Origin: Microbispora catharanthi
Lineage (GTDB): Bacteria > Actinomycetota > Actinomycetes > Streptosporangiales > Streptosporangiaceae
NCBI RefSeq assembly: GCF_006334915.2
Contig: NZ_VDMA02000013.1
Coordinates: 62,001-126,000 of the forward strand
Reading direction: 5' to 3'
DNA length: 64,000 nt
Below are positions 34,165 through 43,059 of this stretch, piece after piece. The notes under the pieces are model-generated. The model ran no database searches. It was not told the DNA's origin and saw only the letters and a list, made by a program, of their open reading frames with translations. How positions within the stretch are numbered: position 1 is the first letter of the stretch; every line of letters starts with the position of its first letter. The translations under genes and the position numbers were made by a program.

Positions 34165-35925
34165 GTGGGCGGACGGCACCGCACAGACGAACTCGATGGC
34201 GGCTTCGACCCCCAGTACGAGCCCCCGCCGCCGCCGCGGCGGCGGGCCGGGCGGGGGACGGTGTTCGTCCCGCTGGCCGGCGCGGTCGCCCTGGCCGTGC
34301 TCCTCGGCGTCGCCGCGTACGTGGTGGTGAACAAGAGCCCGGGCTGCGCCGGCGAGAAGGTCAAGCTCTCGGTCGTCGCCGCGCCCGACATCCAGCCCGC
34401 CGTTCAGAAGATCGCCACCAGGTTCGGCAAGTCGGGCAAGGCCCTCGACGGCAAGTGCGTCGCCGTCACGGTCAAGGCCGCCGAGCCGGCCGACGTCGCC
34501 AACGCGATGGCGGGCACCGGTCCCACCAGCGGCAAGCTGGACCCCGACCTGTGGATCCCCGACTCCAGCCTGTGGCTGAGCGGCGTCAAGGACGCGCCGG
34601 AGCCCGCCGGGAACGCCGCGAGCACCCCCGTCGTGCTCGCCGCGTCCAAGACCGGCGCGGACAAGCTCCAGTCGGCCTTCAGCCCGAGCTGGACCGGCCT
34701 GATGAGCGCGGCGAACGCCGCCAACCCCGACGGCCTGGCGCGGAAGGTGCGCGTGCTCGCGCTCGATCCCACGCAGAACGCCGCCGGCCTCGGCGCGCTG
34801 CTCGCCGGGGCCGCCGTGCTCAAGCAGGGAGGCGGCAGCGAGGAGACGCTCGTCGGCGTGCTGCGCCAGTTGTCGGAGTCCACCGTGTCGACCCCCGACA
34901 GCATGTTCGCCACGCTGACCAAGGCCGCGGCCCGCATCCCGGTCGGCGTGACGTCCGAGCAGGCCGTGTGGTCGTACAACACGACGACGACCCCCTCGAA
35001 CCCGGCGGTCGCGCTCTATCCGGCCGAGGGCACGATCAGCCTCGACTACCCGATCATCGTCACGGCGAAGGACGCCACGACGCGCAAGGCGGCGCAGGCC
35101 CTGGCGACCGAGGTCACCTCGCCCAACGGCAGGAAGACCGTCCAGGACTACGGCTTCCGCGCGCCCGACGGCAAGGGCGGCAGCCTGCTGAAGCCCGACA
35201 ACGGCGTGAACGCGAAGAAGCCGGCCGCGATCCCGCTGCCGGACGCCGCGACCGTCACCCGCCTCTCGCAGGCGTGGCACCAGATCAAGCTCGGCACCAG
35301 GCTGCTCTCCCTCATCGACATCTCCGGGACCATGGCGCTGCCCGCCGACAAAACCGGTGTGAGCCGGATGCGCGCGATCAGCGACCTCACCGTCGAGGGC
35401 CTGAAGCTCTTCCCGGACAAGGCCGAGATGGGCATCTGGGCCTTCTCCGACAACCTGCGCGGCGAGGGCGTTGACTGGAAGCCCGTCGTGCAGATCGGGC
35501 CGCTGGCCCAGCAGGTCAACGGGGTGACCCGCCGCGAAATGATCGCGCAGGCACTGCGTCAGGCGAAGGCCATTCCCACGGGCAACACCGGCCTGAACGA
35601 CACCCTGTGGGCCGCCTACCAGAAGATGACCAAGGAGTACGAGCCCGACAAGGTCAACACGATCCTGCTGTTCACCGACGGCGTCGGCAACGACGACCCG
35701 AACGGCGGCGTCTCCAACGCCGAGATCCTGCGCAAGCTGAAGGACGCCTACGACCCCAAGCGGCCGGTGAGCATCCTGATCATCTCGTTCAACACGCAGA
35801 AGGACGAGGACCGGACGCAGATGACCTCCATCGCCAAGGCGACCGGCGGCGCCGCCTACTTCCCGCAGACGGTCCTGGAGATCCGCAACATCTTCCTCAA
35901 GGGCATCGCGCGCCGCCTCCAGTAA
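34165..35925 (+). CDS. Membrane-anchored substrate-binding and VWA-domain protein
   Basis: 586 aa. A proline-rich cytoplasmic N-terminus is followed by one membrane helix (about residues 33-54). An exterior periplasmic-binding-type domain (about 60-370) comes next, then a VWA domain from about 382. The MIDAS motif is DISGTM, an altered DxSxS with Thr at the last position, and LLFTDGVGND contains the later MIDAS Asp. GTG at 34165 follows GGAGAG. The binding-protein/VWA fusion is widespread in actinomycetes with unknown role. The next gene is a membrane-tethered sigma factor, which may or may not be related. Confidence 0.85.
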   Translation: MGGRHRTDELDGGFDPQYEPPPPPRRRAGRGTVFVPLAGAVALAVLLGVAAYVVVNKSPGCAGEKVKLSVVAAPDIQPAVQKIATRFGKSGKALDGKCVAVTVKAAEPADVANAMAGTGPTSGKLDPDLWIPDSSLWLSGVKDAPEPAGNAASTPVVLAASKTGADKLQSAFSPSWTGLMSAANAANPDGLARKVRVLALDPTQNAAGLGALLAGAAVLKQGGGSEETLVGVLRQLSESTVSTPDSMFATLTKAAARIPVGVTSEQAVWSYNTTTTPSNPAVALYPAEGTISLDYPIIVTAKDATTRKAAQALATEVTSPNGRKTVQDYGFRAPDGKGGSLLKPDNGVNAKKPAAIPLPDAATVTRLSQAWHQIKLGTRLLSLIDISGTMALPADKTGVSRMRAISDLTVEGLKLFPDKAEMGIWAFSDNLRGEGVDWKPVVQIGPLAQQVNGVTRREMIAQALRQAKAIPTGNTGLNDTLWAAYQKMTKEYEPDKVNTILLFTDGVGNDDPNGGVSNAEILRKLKDAYDPKRPVSILIISFNTQKDEDRTQMTSIAKATGGAAYFPQTVLEIRNIFLKGIARRLQ

Positions 35926-35946
35926 CATCCGCACCTGTTTTCCCAG

Positions 35947-35967
35947 GTCATGCCGGTTGGGCATGAC
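35947..35967. promoter_or_regulatory. GTCATGCC-N5-GGCATGAC inverted repeat
   Basis: Perfect 8-bp arms 22 bp after the VWA gene stop and about 95 bp before the sigma gene. It could terminate the first gene or act as an operator for the second. There is no T-run, so an operator is at least as likely. Confidence 0.4.
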
Positions 35968-36059
35968 ACTGTGATCCGTAAACGACGCCAGAGGGGACGG
36001 CGTCCCACTCGTGTGGGGACCGGCAAGACCAGGTTCCGTCACACGGGGAGGAATGTTCG

Positions 36060-37778
36060 TTGCCCGAATGGCCCGGCGTCGGGCGAGCCGACGACCACCG
36101 ACTGCTGGAGGCGCTGCGCCGCGGGGGCGGCGCCGACGCCCAGGCCACGGCCGCGCTGTACGACGCCTACGCCGACCGGCTGAGCGACTACGCGTACGCG
36201 CTGGTGCGCGACCTCGACGCGGCGGAGCGTGCGGTGCACGACGCCCTCGTCGCCGCGTCCTGCTGCGCCGACCGGCTGAAGGAACCGGCCCGGCTGCGGG
36301 CGTGGCTGTACGCGCTGACCCGGTTCCACAGCGCCACCAGAAAAGGGGCCGCGCGAGGGGGGAAGGAGGTCACCGGACCCGTCATCTCCGTGGAGGAGTC
36401 CGCGGACCCGCCGCTCGCCGCGCTGGTGCGGGAGGTGCTGGGGGAACTCGGCGACCACGAGCGCGAGGTGCTCGAACTCGCCGTACGGCACGGCCTGACG
36501 ACGGCCGAGATCGGATCGGTCCTCGGGCTCGCCTCCCGGCAGGTGTCGGCGCGGCTCACCCGGGCCCGCGATCACCTGGAGAACGCCGCGGCGGCCCTCG
36601 TGCTGGCCAGGGTCGGCCGGGCCCACTGCCCCGAGCTGTCGGCCCTGGTCGACCACGGCGTGGGCGCCTCCTGGCAGGACGGCCCCCTCGCTCCTCCCCT
36701 GCGCAAGAGGTTGAGCAAGCACATCGCGGCCTGTGAGATCTGCCGTGAGGGCCGGGGCAGGCACGTGTCGGCCGAGCGGTTGCTCGACATGATCCCCGTC
36801 GCCTTCCCCCCGCTCTCCCTGCGCCGCCGGGTGATCGAGTCCGCGCTCCACGCCGACCGGCGTGACGCCGCCACCGCCACCACAGCCGCCACCACCGCCG
36901 AGTTCGACCGGCGCGGTTTCCCCGCGACCACCGGCAGGCAGGCAGGGCACGGGCAGGCAGGGCACGGGCGGACAGGGCGCAGGCGGGTCCGCTCCCGCCC
37001 GCTGCGGACCGCCCCCGTCATGCTCGCCGCCGTCTGCGTGTTCGGCGCCGCCGGAGGGCTCGCGCTGGTCTCCGGTCAGGCTCCGGCCGAGCGGCTCGAG
37101 GCGATACGCGTATCTCCGACGGCGGCGCCCGGAGGCCCCGTCTCCGGAGACCCCGCCGCCGGAGAGCCTGCCCCCGGAGATTCGACGCCGGGCCCGGAGG
37201 AGAGCGACCTGCCCACGGCGACTCCCGCCGCGTCCGGAGACGAGACACCCCCACCAGACGGTTCCCCCCAATCGGCCGCGACCGCCCCGCCCCACACCAC
37301 CGCACCCTCGGGGCGGTCGCGGCCCTCTCCCACCCGTACGCGGCCCGTGCCCAGGCCGGCGCTGACGGCGCTGTGCCCCGGAGACCTGGGCGGGGCCGCG
37401 GGCGCGTCGATCACGCTGGCCGCGCGCAACGCCGTGATCGAGTGGACGGCCGTCACCTCGGGCGGGATCGCGGTCTCGCCCCGGCACGGCAGGCTCCGCG
37501 CGGGCGCGAGCGGCCGGGTCACGCTCGCCGTCGTCGACCCCGGCGTCGCGGGCAGGGGCGTGGTGACCTTCGAGTCCTCGGCCGGCCGGCCCTCGTGCCG
37601 GATGACCTGGGACGGCCAGGAGGGGAACGGCGACTCCGGCCCGCTGCCCGACCCGACCTCCGACACCACGACCGGTCCCACTGCCCGCCCCACGGCCGGC
37701 CCCTCCTCCGATCCTGCGGGCGAGTCGGGCGACGGCCCGCCTCCGGCCGCCGAAGCCGCCGCCACTCCCTCTGCCTGA
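36060..37778 (+). CDS. ECF sigma factor fused to zinc-finger motif, TM helix and exterior domain
   Basis: 572 aa. It begins with ECF sigma region 2 (LYDAYADRLSDYAYALVRDLDAAERAVHDAL, about residues 33-64) and region 4 (VLGELGDHEREVLELAVRHGLTTAEIGSVLGLASRQVSARLTRARDHL, about 128-175). An HxxxCxxC segment (LSKHIAACEIC, about 222-232) like that of zinc-binding anti-sigma factors follows. A membrane helix lies near 320-340 (VMLAAVCVFGAAGGLALVSG), then a long Pro/Ser/Thr region and a small exterior domain with two Cys (LCPGD..., RPSCRMTW). The TTG start at 36060 has GGGGAGG upstream. Sigma and anti-sigma-like parts on one membrane chain suggest signal-released transcription, perhaps by proteolysis. 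Confidence 0.82.
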   Translation: MPEWPGVGRADDHRLLEALRRGGGADAQATAALYDAYADRLSDYAYALVRDLDAAERAVHDALVAASCCADRLKEPARLRAWLYALTRFHSATRKGAARGGKEVTGPVISVEESADPPLAALVREVLGELGDHEREVLELAVRHGLTTAEIGSVLGLASRQVSARLTRARDHLENAAAALVLARVGRAHCPELSALVDHGVGASWQDGPLAPPLRKRLSKHIAACEICREGRGRHVSAERLLDMIPVAFPPLSLRRRVIESALHADRRDAATATTAATTAEFDRRGFPATTGRQAGHGQAGHGRTGRRRVRSRPLRTAPVMLAAVCVFGAAGGLALVSGQAPAERLEAIRVSPTAAPGGPVSGDPAAGEPAPGDSTPGPEESDLPTATPAASGDETPPPDGSPQSAATAPPHTTAPSGRSRPSPTRTRPVPRPALTALCPGDLGGAAGASITLAARNAVIEWTAVTSGGIAVSPRHGRLRAGASGRVTLAVVDPGVAGRGVVTFESSAGRPSCRMTWDGQEGNGDSGPLPDPTSDTTTGPTARPTAGPSSDPAGESGDGPPPAAEAAATPSA

Positions 37779-37799
37779 CGCATCCGTCACAGAATCACC

Positions 37800-37812
37800 A
37801 GGTGTTACACCT
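37800..37812. promoter_or_regulatory. AGGTGT-T-ACACCT palindrome
   Basis: A perfect 6-bp inverted repeat about one base, between the sigma gene stop and the amidase-like gene (start 37916). The surrounding 137 bp are less GC-rich than average. A candidate operator; no regulator is identified. Confidence 0.35.
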
Positions 37813-37915
37813 TCGTTGGAAGATTGGCACCCGCCAGTAACAATCAGGATTCGCGAGGTGTCAGCGGAAGTTTGAAAGGGGAAAAACGACGCGACCGAGG
37901 ATTTGAGGGGGCATT

Positions 37916-38515
37916 GTGGCCCAAGCATGGCTGCCCGGCGCAAGCCGACTTCCCTCCCCCGGGGACTCCGGAGCGATGCTCGGAGGAGCCCCGAGGACCG
38001 TCTGGTTCATCTGGCCCGCCGACCCCCAAGGGGTCTCGGCCAGGTCCGTCGCCCAGCGGCTGATCCAGCTCCGCCGGCCCTCCCACCTGGTGTGGAACCC
38101 GGTGACCGGGGAGATCGTCCAGTTGCTCCCGCCCACCAGGGCGGGCGGCGGGCTCGCCGCGGACCGCGGCAGGAACGGACGGGTCTGCGTGCAGATCCAA
38201 GTCATCGGCTCGGCGAGGGAACCGTTCACCGACACCAAGCTCGACGGTCTGGACGACATCCTGGCCTGGCTCGACTCCTGGGAGGTGCCGCGCCGCTGGC
38301 CGGCCGGCCCTCCGCTGCCCTATCCACACTCCCTGACCGCCGAGCGCAGCAAACGGCTGTGGGCGCGGGGCGGCCACTTCGGCCACTCCCAGGTGCCCGG
38401 CACCAGGGAGGGCGACCCGGGATCGATCGACATCGCCCGCATCATCGGCGAGGAGGCGCTCAACCTGGAGGTCCCCCTGCCCGGAAGAGGGCTCAGGCTC
38501 CTTCAGGAGGTATGA
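37916..38515 (+). CDS. Amidase-like (phage lysin/PGRP-type) protein
   Basis: A 199-aa soluble protein. VWNPVTGEIVQLLPPTRAGGGL, VCVQIQVIGSARE and HFGHSQVPGTREGDPGSID are segments that recur in N-acetylmuramoylalanine amidase-like proteins of actinophages and their hosts, where GH(S)QVPxxxxxDPG carries a zinc-site His. No signal peptide is evident, so export is unclear. GTG at 37916 follows GAGGGGG. It overlaps the convergent MocR gene by 23 bp. Substrate and a phage origin are inference. Confidence 0.6.
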   Translation: MAQAWLPGASRLPSPGDSGAMLGGAPRTVWFIWPADPQGVSARSVAQRLIQLRRPSHLVWNPVTGEIVQLLPPTRAGGGLAADRGRNGRVCVQIQVIGSAREPFTDTKLDGLDDILAWLDSWEVPRRWPAGPPLPYPHSLTAERSKRLWARGGHFGHSQVPGTREGDPGSIDIARIIGEEALNLEVPLPGRGLRLLQEV

Positions 38516-39878
38516 GCTCCCGGATCACCGCGCACCCGCGCCGCACGTCGGCGCGGGAGGCCGAGCCGTAACCCAGCACGAGGCCGTGCACCCGAGGCGG
38601 CCCCTGGTGGTGGGCCTCGGTCGTGTCCAGGAGCACGCCGCGTTCCCCGGCCCGCCGTACGAGGCCGGGGACCACGCCGGCGGGCAGGCTGACCATGACG
38701 TGGAGCCCGGCCGTGTCGCCCCGCACGTACGGCCCGAGCGCCTCGACGATGGCCGCCCTCCTGCGGGCGTACTCCAGCCGCATCCTGCGCAGGTGCCGGT
38801 CGAGGTCGCCGCGTTCCAGCAGGGTCGCCACGGCCCGCTGGACCGGCCCCGACGTCCGGTCGGCGAGGTGCATCCGGCGCTCGGCCACGGCGTCGAGCAG
38901 GTCGGCGGGGGCGACCAGCCAGCCGAGCCCGACGTCGGGGCCGAGCGACTTCGACAGCGTGCCGAGCAGCACCACCCGCCCGGGGTCGAGCCCGTAGAGC
39001 GCGGGCAGCGGCGCGACGTCGTAGCGGAACTCGGCGTCGTAGTCGTCCTCCACCACGATCGCGCCGGTCCTGCGTGCCCAGGCGAGCAGCTTCTCCCTGC
39101 GCGGGATCGGCAGCCTGCCGCCGACCGGGAACTGGTGCGCGGGCGTGGTGTAGAGCACCCGCAGGTCGTCGGGGAGCGCCTCGACGATCACGCCCTGCTC
39201 GTCCACCGGGCAGGGCACGACCTCCGCGCCCCGTGAGGCGAAGATCCGCCGGGCGGCCCGCCAGCCGGGCTCCTCCACCCCGGCCCGGCTCCCCGGCCCG
39301 AGCAGCGTGGCGGCGATCAGGTCGAGGCCGTTGCCGGTGCCCCTGGTGACCATGACGTTCCCGGCGCCCACCGGCACGGCCCTGGCCCTGCGGAGGTGGT
39401 CGGCCAGCAGTTCGCGCAGCTCCGGGTGGCCGTAGGGGTCGGGGAACGCGTTCAGCGCGAGCTCGCCGGCCGAGCGCCAGGCCCGCCGCCAGGCCGCCGT
39501 GTCGTACCCGAACACCCACGGCCGTCCCGGCCGCAGGTCCACCCATCCCGGGGGCGCCGGCTCGCGGCGGGCGGCCCCGCGAGCCTCGACCGCCTGCGCG
39601 CCGGGCTGCTCGTACGGCAGCGTGTCGTCGGCCACATAGGTGCCCGAGCCGTGCCGCCCGTCCAGCCACCCCTCGGCGTACAACTGCTGGTAGGCGTCGG
39701 TCGCGACGGTCCTGCTGACCCCCAGCAGCGCGGCGAGGGCCCGCGTGGACGGCAGCCGCTCCCCCGCCCTGAGCCGGCCGGTGCGCATGGCCTCCCGCAA
39801 CTGGCCGGCCACCTGGGCGGCGAGCGGCACCGGGGACTCGCGGTCCACCGTCAGCGGCAGATCTATGGTCACACGCAC
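38493..39878 (-). CDS. MocR-family regulator (GntR HTH plus aminotransferase-like domain)
   Basis: 461 aa. The N-terminal GntR winged helix (LAAQVAGQLREAMRTGRLRAGERLPSTRALAALLGVSRTVATDAYQQL) and linker are followed by a fold-type I aminotransferase-like domain. The PLP-binding lysine is in GTLSKSLGPDVGLGW, with DYDAEFRYD ahead. MocR proteins sense PLP or amino-acid aldimines and usually act on a divergent neighbour, here the PNPOx-like gene at 39962. GTG at 39878 has GGAGAACACT upstream. An ATG at 39941 in frame would absorb the operator region and is rejected. Confidence 0.88.
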   Translation of the reverse strand: MRVTIDLPLTVDRESPVPLAAQVAGQLREAMRTGRLRAGERLPSTRALAALLGVSRTVATDAYQQLYAEGWLDGRHGSGTYVADDTLPYEQPGAQAVEARGAARREPAPPGWVDLRPGRPWVFGYDTAAWRRAWRSAGELALNAFPDPYGHPELRELLADHLRRARAVPVGAGNVMVTRGTGNGLDLIAATLLGPGSRAGVEEPGWRAARRIFASRGAEVVPCPVDEQGVIVEALPDDLRVLYTTPAHQFPVGGRLPIPRREKLLAWARRTGAIVVEDDYDAEFRYDVAPLPALYGLDPGRVVLLGTLSKSLGPDVGLGWLVAPADLLDAVAERRMHLADRTSGPVQRAVATLLERGDLDRHLRRMRLEYARRRAAIVEALGPYVRGDTAGLHVMVSLPAGVVPGLVRRAGERGVLLDTTEAHHQGPPRVHGLVLGYGSASRADVRRGCAVIRELIPPEGA

Positions 39879-39891
39879 AGTGTTCTCCGCA

Positions 39892-39942
39892 AAAGTGGTC
39901 TCTCCATATGGGCACTGAGTGGACGTGTTCCGGCGGTCCACT
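39892..39942. promoter_or_regulatory. PdxR/MocR-type operator region
   Basis: AAAGTGGTCTC (39892-39902) matches the AAAGTGG(T)CTA-type motif described for PdxR of Corynebacterium. It is followed by AGTGGAC (39918-39924) and its inverted copy GTCCACT (39936-39942). Three AGTGG half-sites between divergent genes fit binding by the adjacent MocR protein. Confidence 0.6.
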
Positions 39943-39961
39943 TCGGCTTAACGTATCGGAC

Positions 39962-40609
39962 ATGCTCTCCACAACCGCCCGTACCACCCTTAGGCGGTCG
40001 AAAGACCGCGCCCGCACCGACCGCGCCGACCTGTACGCGATCCTGGACGCCGGCCTCATCTGTCATCTCGGCGTGCTGGCCGGCGGGTCCCCCATGGTGA
40101 TCCCCACCGGTTACGGTCGGATCGGCGACACCCTCTACCTGCACGGCTCCACCGCCGCCACCTCGCTGCGGGCCGCGCTCGGCACCCCGGTCTGCGTCAC
40201 CGTGACCCACCTCGACGGCGTCGTGCTGGCGCGCTCCGCGTTCCACCACTCCGTGAACTACCGGTCCGCCATGGTCTACGGCCTCGCCCGGATGGTGGAC
40301 GACCCCGAGGAACGGCTCGCCGGCCTGCGGGCCGTCACCGAGCAGCTCGCCCCCGGACAGTGGGACGCCGTACGCCTGCCGGACCGCAAGGAGATGGCCG
40401 CCACGGCCGTGGTCGCCCTGTCCCTGGAGGAGGCGTCGGTGAAGGTCCGGCAGGGGCCGCCGAAGGACGACGAGGAGGACTACGACCTGCCCGTCTGGGC
40501 GGGCGTGCTGCCGCTCACCGTGTCGTGGGGCGCTCCCGAGCCCGACCCGCGCCTCGCGCCCGGCATCCCGGTTCCCCCGCACATCGGGAACCGTCAGCCG
40601 CGGCTGTAA
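39962..40609 (+). CDS. Pyridoxamine 5'-phosphate oxidase-like flavin protein
   Basis: A 215-aa split-barrel flavin-binding-type protein (PNPOx-like). ILDAGLICHLGVLAGGSPMVIPTGYGRIGDTLYLHGSTAA is the typical first beta-hairpin set, and SVNYRSAMVYGLARMVDDPEERL the later one. No canonical PdxH C-terminal PLP motif is seen, so it is likely not the main PNP oxidase. It is transcribed divergently from the MocR gene and very probably controlled by it. The real substrate might be a flavin, F420 or haem-related compound. Confidence 0.8.
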   Translation: MLSTTARTTLRRSKDRARTDRADLYAILDAGLICHLGVLAGGSPMVIPTGYGRIGDTLYLHGSTAATSLRAALGTPVCVTVTHLDGVVLARSAFHHSVNYRSAMVYGLARMVDDPEERLAGLRAVTEQLAPGQWDAVRLPDRKEMAATAVVALSLEEASVKVRQGPPKDDEEDYDLPVWAGVLPLTVSWGAPEPDPRLAPGIPVPPHIGNRQPRL

Positions 40610-40669
40610 GCGGATTGCAAGCGGTTTCACCGACACTACGGCCGACCTTTCATCAGCCAGGGAGGCCGT

Positions 40670-42934
40670 ATGAGTTCCGCCGAGCACTGGAATGTGCCCG
40701 GTTACACGGTGACGCGTGAGCTGGGCGCGGGAGGCGGCGGGCGCGTCGTCCTCGCCGTCCACGAGGGGTCCGGCGCCCCGGTGGCGATCAAGTACCTGTC
40801 GGAGGACCTGCGCCGGGACGAGGGATTCGTCGCCCGTTTCCGGCAGGAGGCCCGCCTGCTCGTCGAGCTGGACGACCCGCACGTGGTGCGGCTCTATGAG
40901 TACCTGGAGACCGGGCGGGGCGCCGCGATCGTCATGGAACTGGTCGACGGCCCCACCCTTCGGGCGCTGCTGCGCGAGCAGGGCCCGACGGGCGCCGAGG
41001 CCGCGCTCGCCGTCCTCAAGGGCTCCCTGCTCGGCCTGGCCTCGGCACACGCGACCGGGGTCGTCCACCGCGACTACAAGCCTGAGAACGTGCTGGTCAC
41101 CGCCGACGGGACGAGCAAGCTCGCCGACTTCGGCATCGCCGTGCGGGCCGGAGGAGCCCCCGGCTTCCCGGCCGGCACCCCGCCGTACATGGCCCCCGAG
41201 CAGTGGACGGGCACGGCCGCCTCACCGGCGTCCGACGTGTACGCCGCGACCGCGGTCTTCTTCGAGTGCCTGACCGGGCACCGGCCCTACCGGGCGACCG
41301 AGCACTCCGTCCTCCGGCACATGCACAGGACGGCGCCCGTGCCGGTCGAGGAGGTCCCCGAGCCGCTGCGGCACCTGGTCGCGCGCGGCATGGCGAAGGA
41401 CCCCGCGCTACGGCCGGCGAGCGCGACCGCGTTCGTCTCCGAGCTGGAGCAGGCCGCCGTGGCGGCGTACGGCCCGGCGTGGGAGGAGCGGGGCCGCCGC
41501 AGGCTGGCCGCGCTCGCCGCCACCCTGGCCGCGACGTTCCCGCTGAACCGGACACGTCCTCCGGAGGCCGGCACCTCGCTGTTCACCACGACGCTGCGGT
41601 CGCTGAGGAGCAGGGGTGTCCTGCTCACCGCCGGGGCCGTGCTGGTGGTGGTCGCGGGCGGCGGCATCGGCGCGTACGCTCTCGGCTCGGCCGGGACGCG
41701 CACGGTCGCGGCGTCGCAGGACACGAGCGCGGGGAACACGGGCGCGGGGAACACGGGTGTGCCCGCCACGGCGTCCGCGTCGCCGGTCGTCCCTGAGGAG
41801 ACGCCGGACGAGACGCCGGACGAGACCTTCTCGGAATCCCCCTCGCCGGTGTCCACGGAGACGCCCGTGCGGAGCCCGTCCGCGGCGCCCACCTCTGCGC
41901 CCACCCCTGGACCCACGGTCAAGCCCTCTCCCAAGCCCTCTCCGAAACCTTCTCCGAAACCTTCTCCGAGGCCCTCTGCGACACCCTCGGTGAAGCCGTC
42001 GCCCTCTCCCCCACTCGTCAAGGTCGGCGACCTGGATGTCGGCGGGCTGTCGTACAAGGCCGGAGCAGGCAAGGACGGCGCGACCGGCGCCGGAACGGTC
42101 ACCGTCAGGACGAGCGGGCCGGGCAAGGTGACCCTGACCGTGCGTTTCACCGCCAACGGCACGGTGACCGCCACCCGCACGCTCACCCTCAGTGGCGCGA
42201 CGTCCTACACCCGCACCGTCTCGGGCGGCCTCGGCCACGTCTGCTCGGGCACCTGGGGCATGAGCGTGACCACCGGCCCCGCCGCGCCGGGCGGTGCCCG
42301 CGAGGCCACGGCGAAGGCGCCGCCGTGCCCGACCTCCGTCACCGGGCTGAAGGCCGGCACACCGGTCGTGTCCTCGGCCGGGGTCGCGACGGCCACCGTG
42401 ACGGTGACCACCGACGGCACCGGCCCGGTGGACCTCGCCGGACGGTTCTCCGCGCCCACGGCGGGCGGCGGGACGAAGACGGTCCGTCTGTCCGGGGCGA
42501 GGACCTACACGCGGACGCTGTCGTACACCTTCTCGCGCCGCCCCTGCGGCGAGAGCGTCACGTTCGACGCCTCGACCGATCCCGCGGCCCCCGGCGGCGC
42601 CGCGTCGCGTTCGGTCGCGGTGACCTGCCCCGCCTCCGTCGGTCAGGTACGCGTGCAGAGCCTGGACATAAACGGGACGACGGCCACGGCCACCATCGCC
42701 GTCACCGCGGGCAACACCTCCGCGGTGCGGTTGAACCTCGCCTGGATGACCGGTGGCTCCACGGTGACCACCCGGACCTTCAGCCTGTCGGGCAAGACCG
42801 GCTACACCGTCACGGCCTCGTACACCTACTCCCGCTGGCCCTGCGACTCCTACGGCGTGACCGCCTCGACCTCCCCGGCCGCGGCGGGCGGCGCCTCCAC
42901 GATCATCCGGCAGACGGATCCGTGCATCAAATGA
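40670..42934 (+). CDS. Transmembrane Ser/Thr protein kinase with three Ig-like exterior repeats
   Basis: 754 aa. The Hanks kinase domain covers about residues 1-265: glycine loop GAGGGGRV, lysine in VAIKYL, catalytic HRDYKPENVL, DFG in LADFG, and APEQW. A juxtamembrane region and one membrane helix (about 318-340) follow, then a Pro/Ser/Lys-Pro-rich stalk with KPSPKPSPKPSP repeats. Three homologous beta-rich repeats of about 95-100 residues (from about 450) share RT(L/F)xLSGxxxYT and cysteine pairs. These are not PASTA domains. GGGAGG precedes ATG 40670. It is the first of a tandem of two kinase paralogues. Confidence 0.9.
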   Translation: MSSAEHWNVPGYTVTRELGAGGGGRVVLAVHEGSGAPVAIKYLSEDLRRDEGFVARFRQEARLLVELDDPHVVRLYEYLETGRGAAIVMELVDGPTLRALLREQGPTGAEAALAVLKGSLLGLASAHATGVVHRDYKPENVLVTADGTSKLADFGIAVRAGGAPGFPAGTPPYMAPEQWTGTAASPASDVYAATAVFFECLTGHRPYRATEHSVLRHMHRTAPVPVEEVPEPLRHLVARGMAKDPALRPASATAFVSELEQAAVAAYGPAWEERGRRRLAALAATLAATFPLNRTRPPEAGTSLFTTTLRSLRSRGVLLTAGAVLVVVAGGGIGAYALGSAGTRTVAASQDTSAGNTGAGNTGVPATASASPVVPEETPDETPDETFSESPSPVSTETPVRSPSAAPTSAPTPGPTVKPSPKPSPKPSPKPSPRPSATPSVKPSPSPPLVKVGDLDVGGLSYKAGAGKDGATGAGTVTVRTSGPGKVTLTVRFTANGTVTATRTLTLSGATSYTRTVSGGLGHVCSGTWGMSVTTGPAAPGGAREATAKAPPCPTSVTGLKAGTPVVSSAGVATATVTVTTDGTGPVDLAGRFSAPTAGGGTKTVRLSGARTYTRTLSYTFSRRPCGESVTFDASTDPAAPGGAASRSVAVTCPASVGQVRVQSLDINGTTATATIAVTAGNTSAVRLNLAWMTGGSTVTTRTFSLSGKTGYTVTASYTYSRWPCDSYGVTASTSPAAAGGASTIIRQTDPCIK

Positions 42935-42950
42935 CCCCGGACCATCATTG

Positions 42951-42980
42951 ACGACTCAGTCTGACTAAGTCGTGACTTTT
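42951..42980 (+). terminator. Weak hairpin after the first kinase gene
   Basis: ACGACT (42951-42956) pairs with AGTCGT (42968-42973), followed by GACTTTTC. It begins 16 bp after the stop. It may terminate the first kinase transcript or form part of the second kinase promoter region (42935-43059). Confidence 0.4.
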
Positions 42981-43059
42981 CATCGCACTCGCAACGTCAT
43001 CACTAAGCTACGGTCTCGTCATATGGCGGGGGCCCCAGGCGATGAGGAGACAGACCGTT

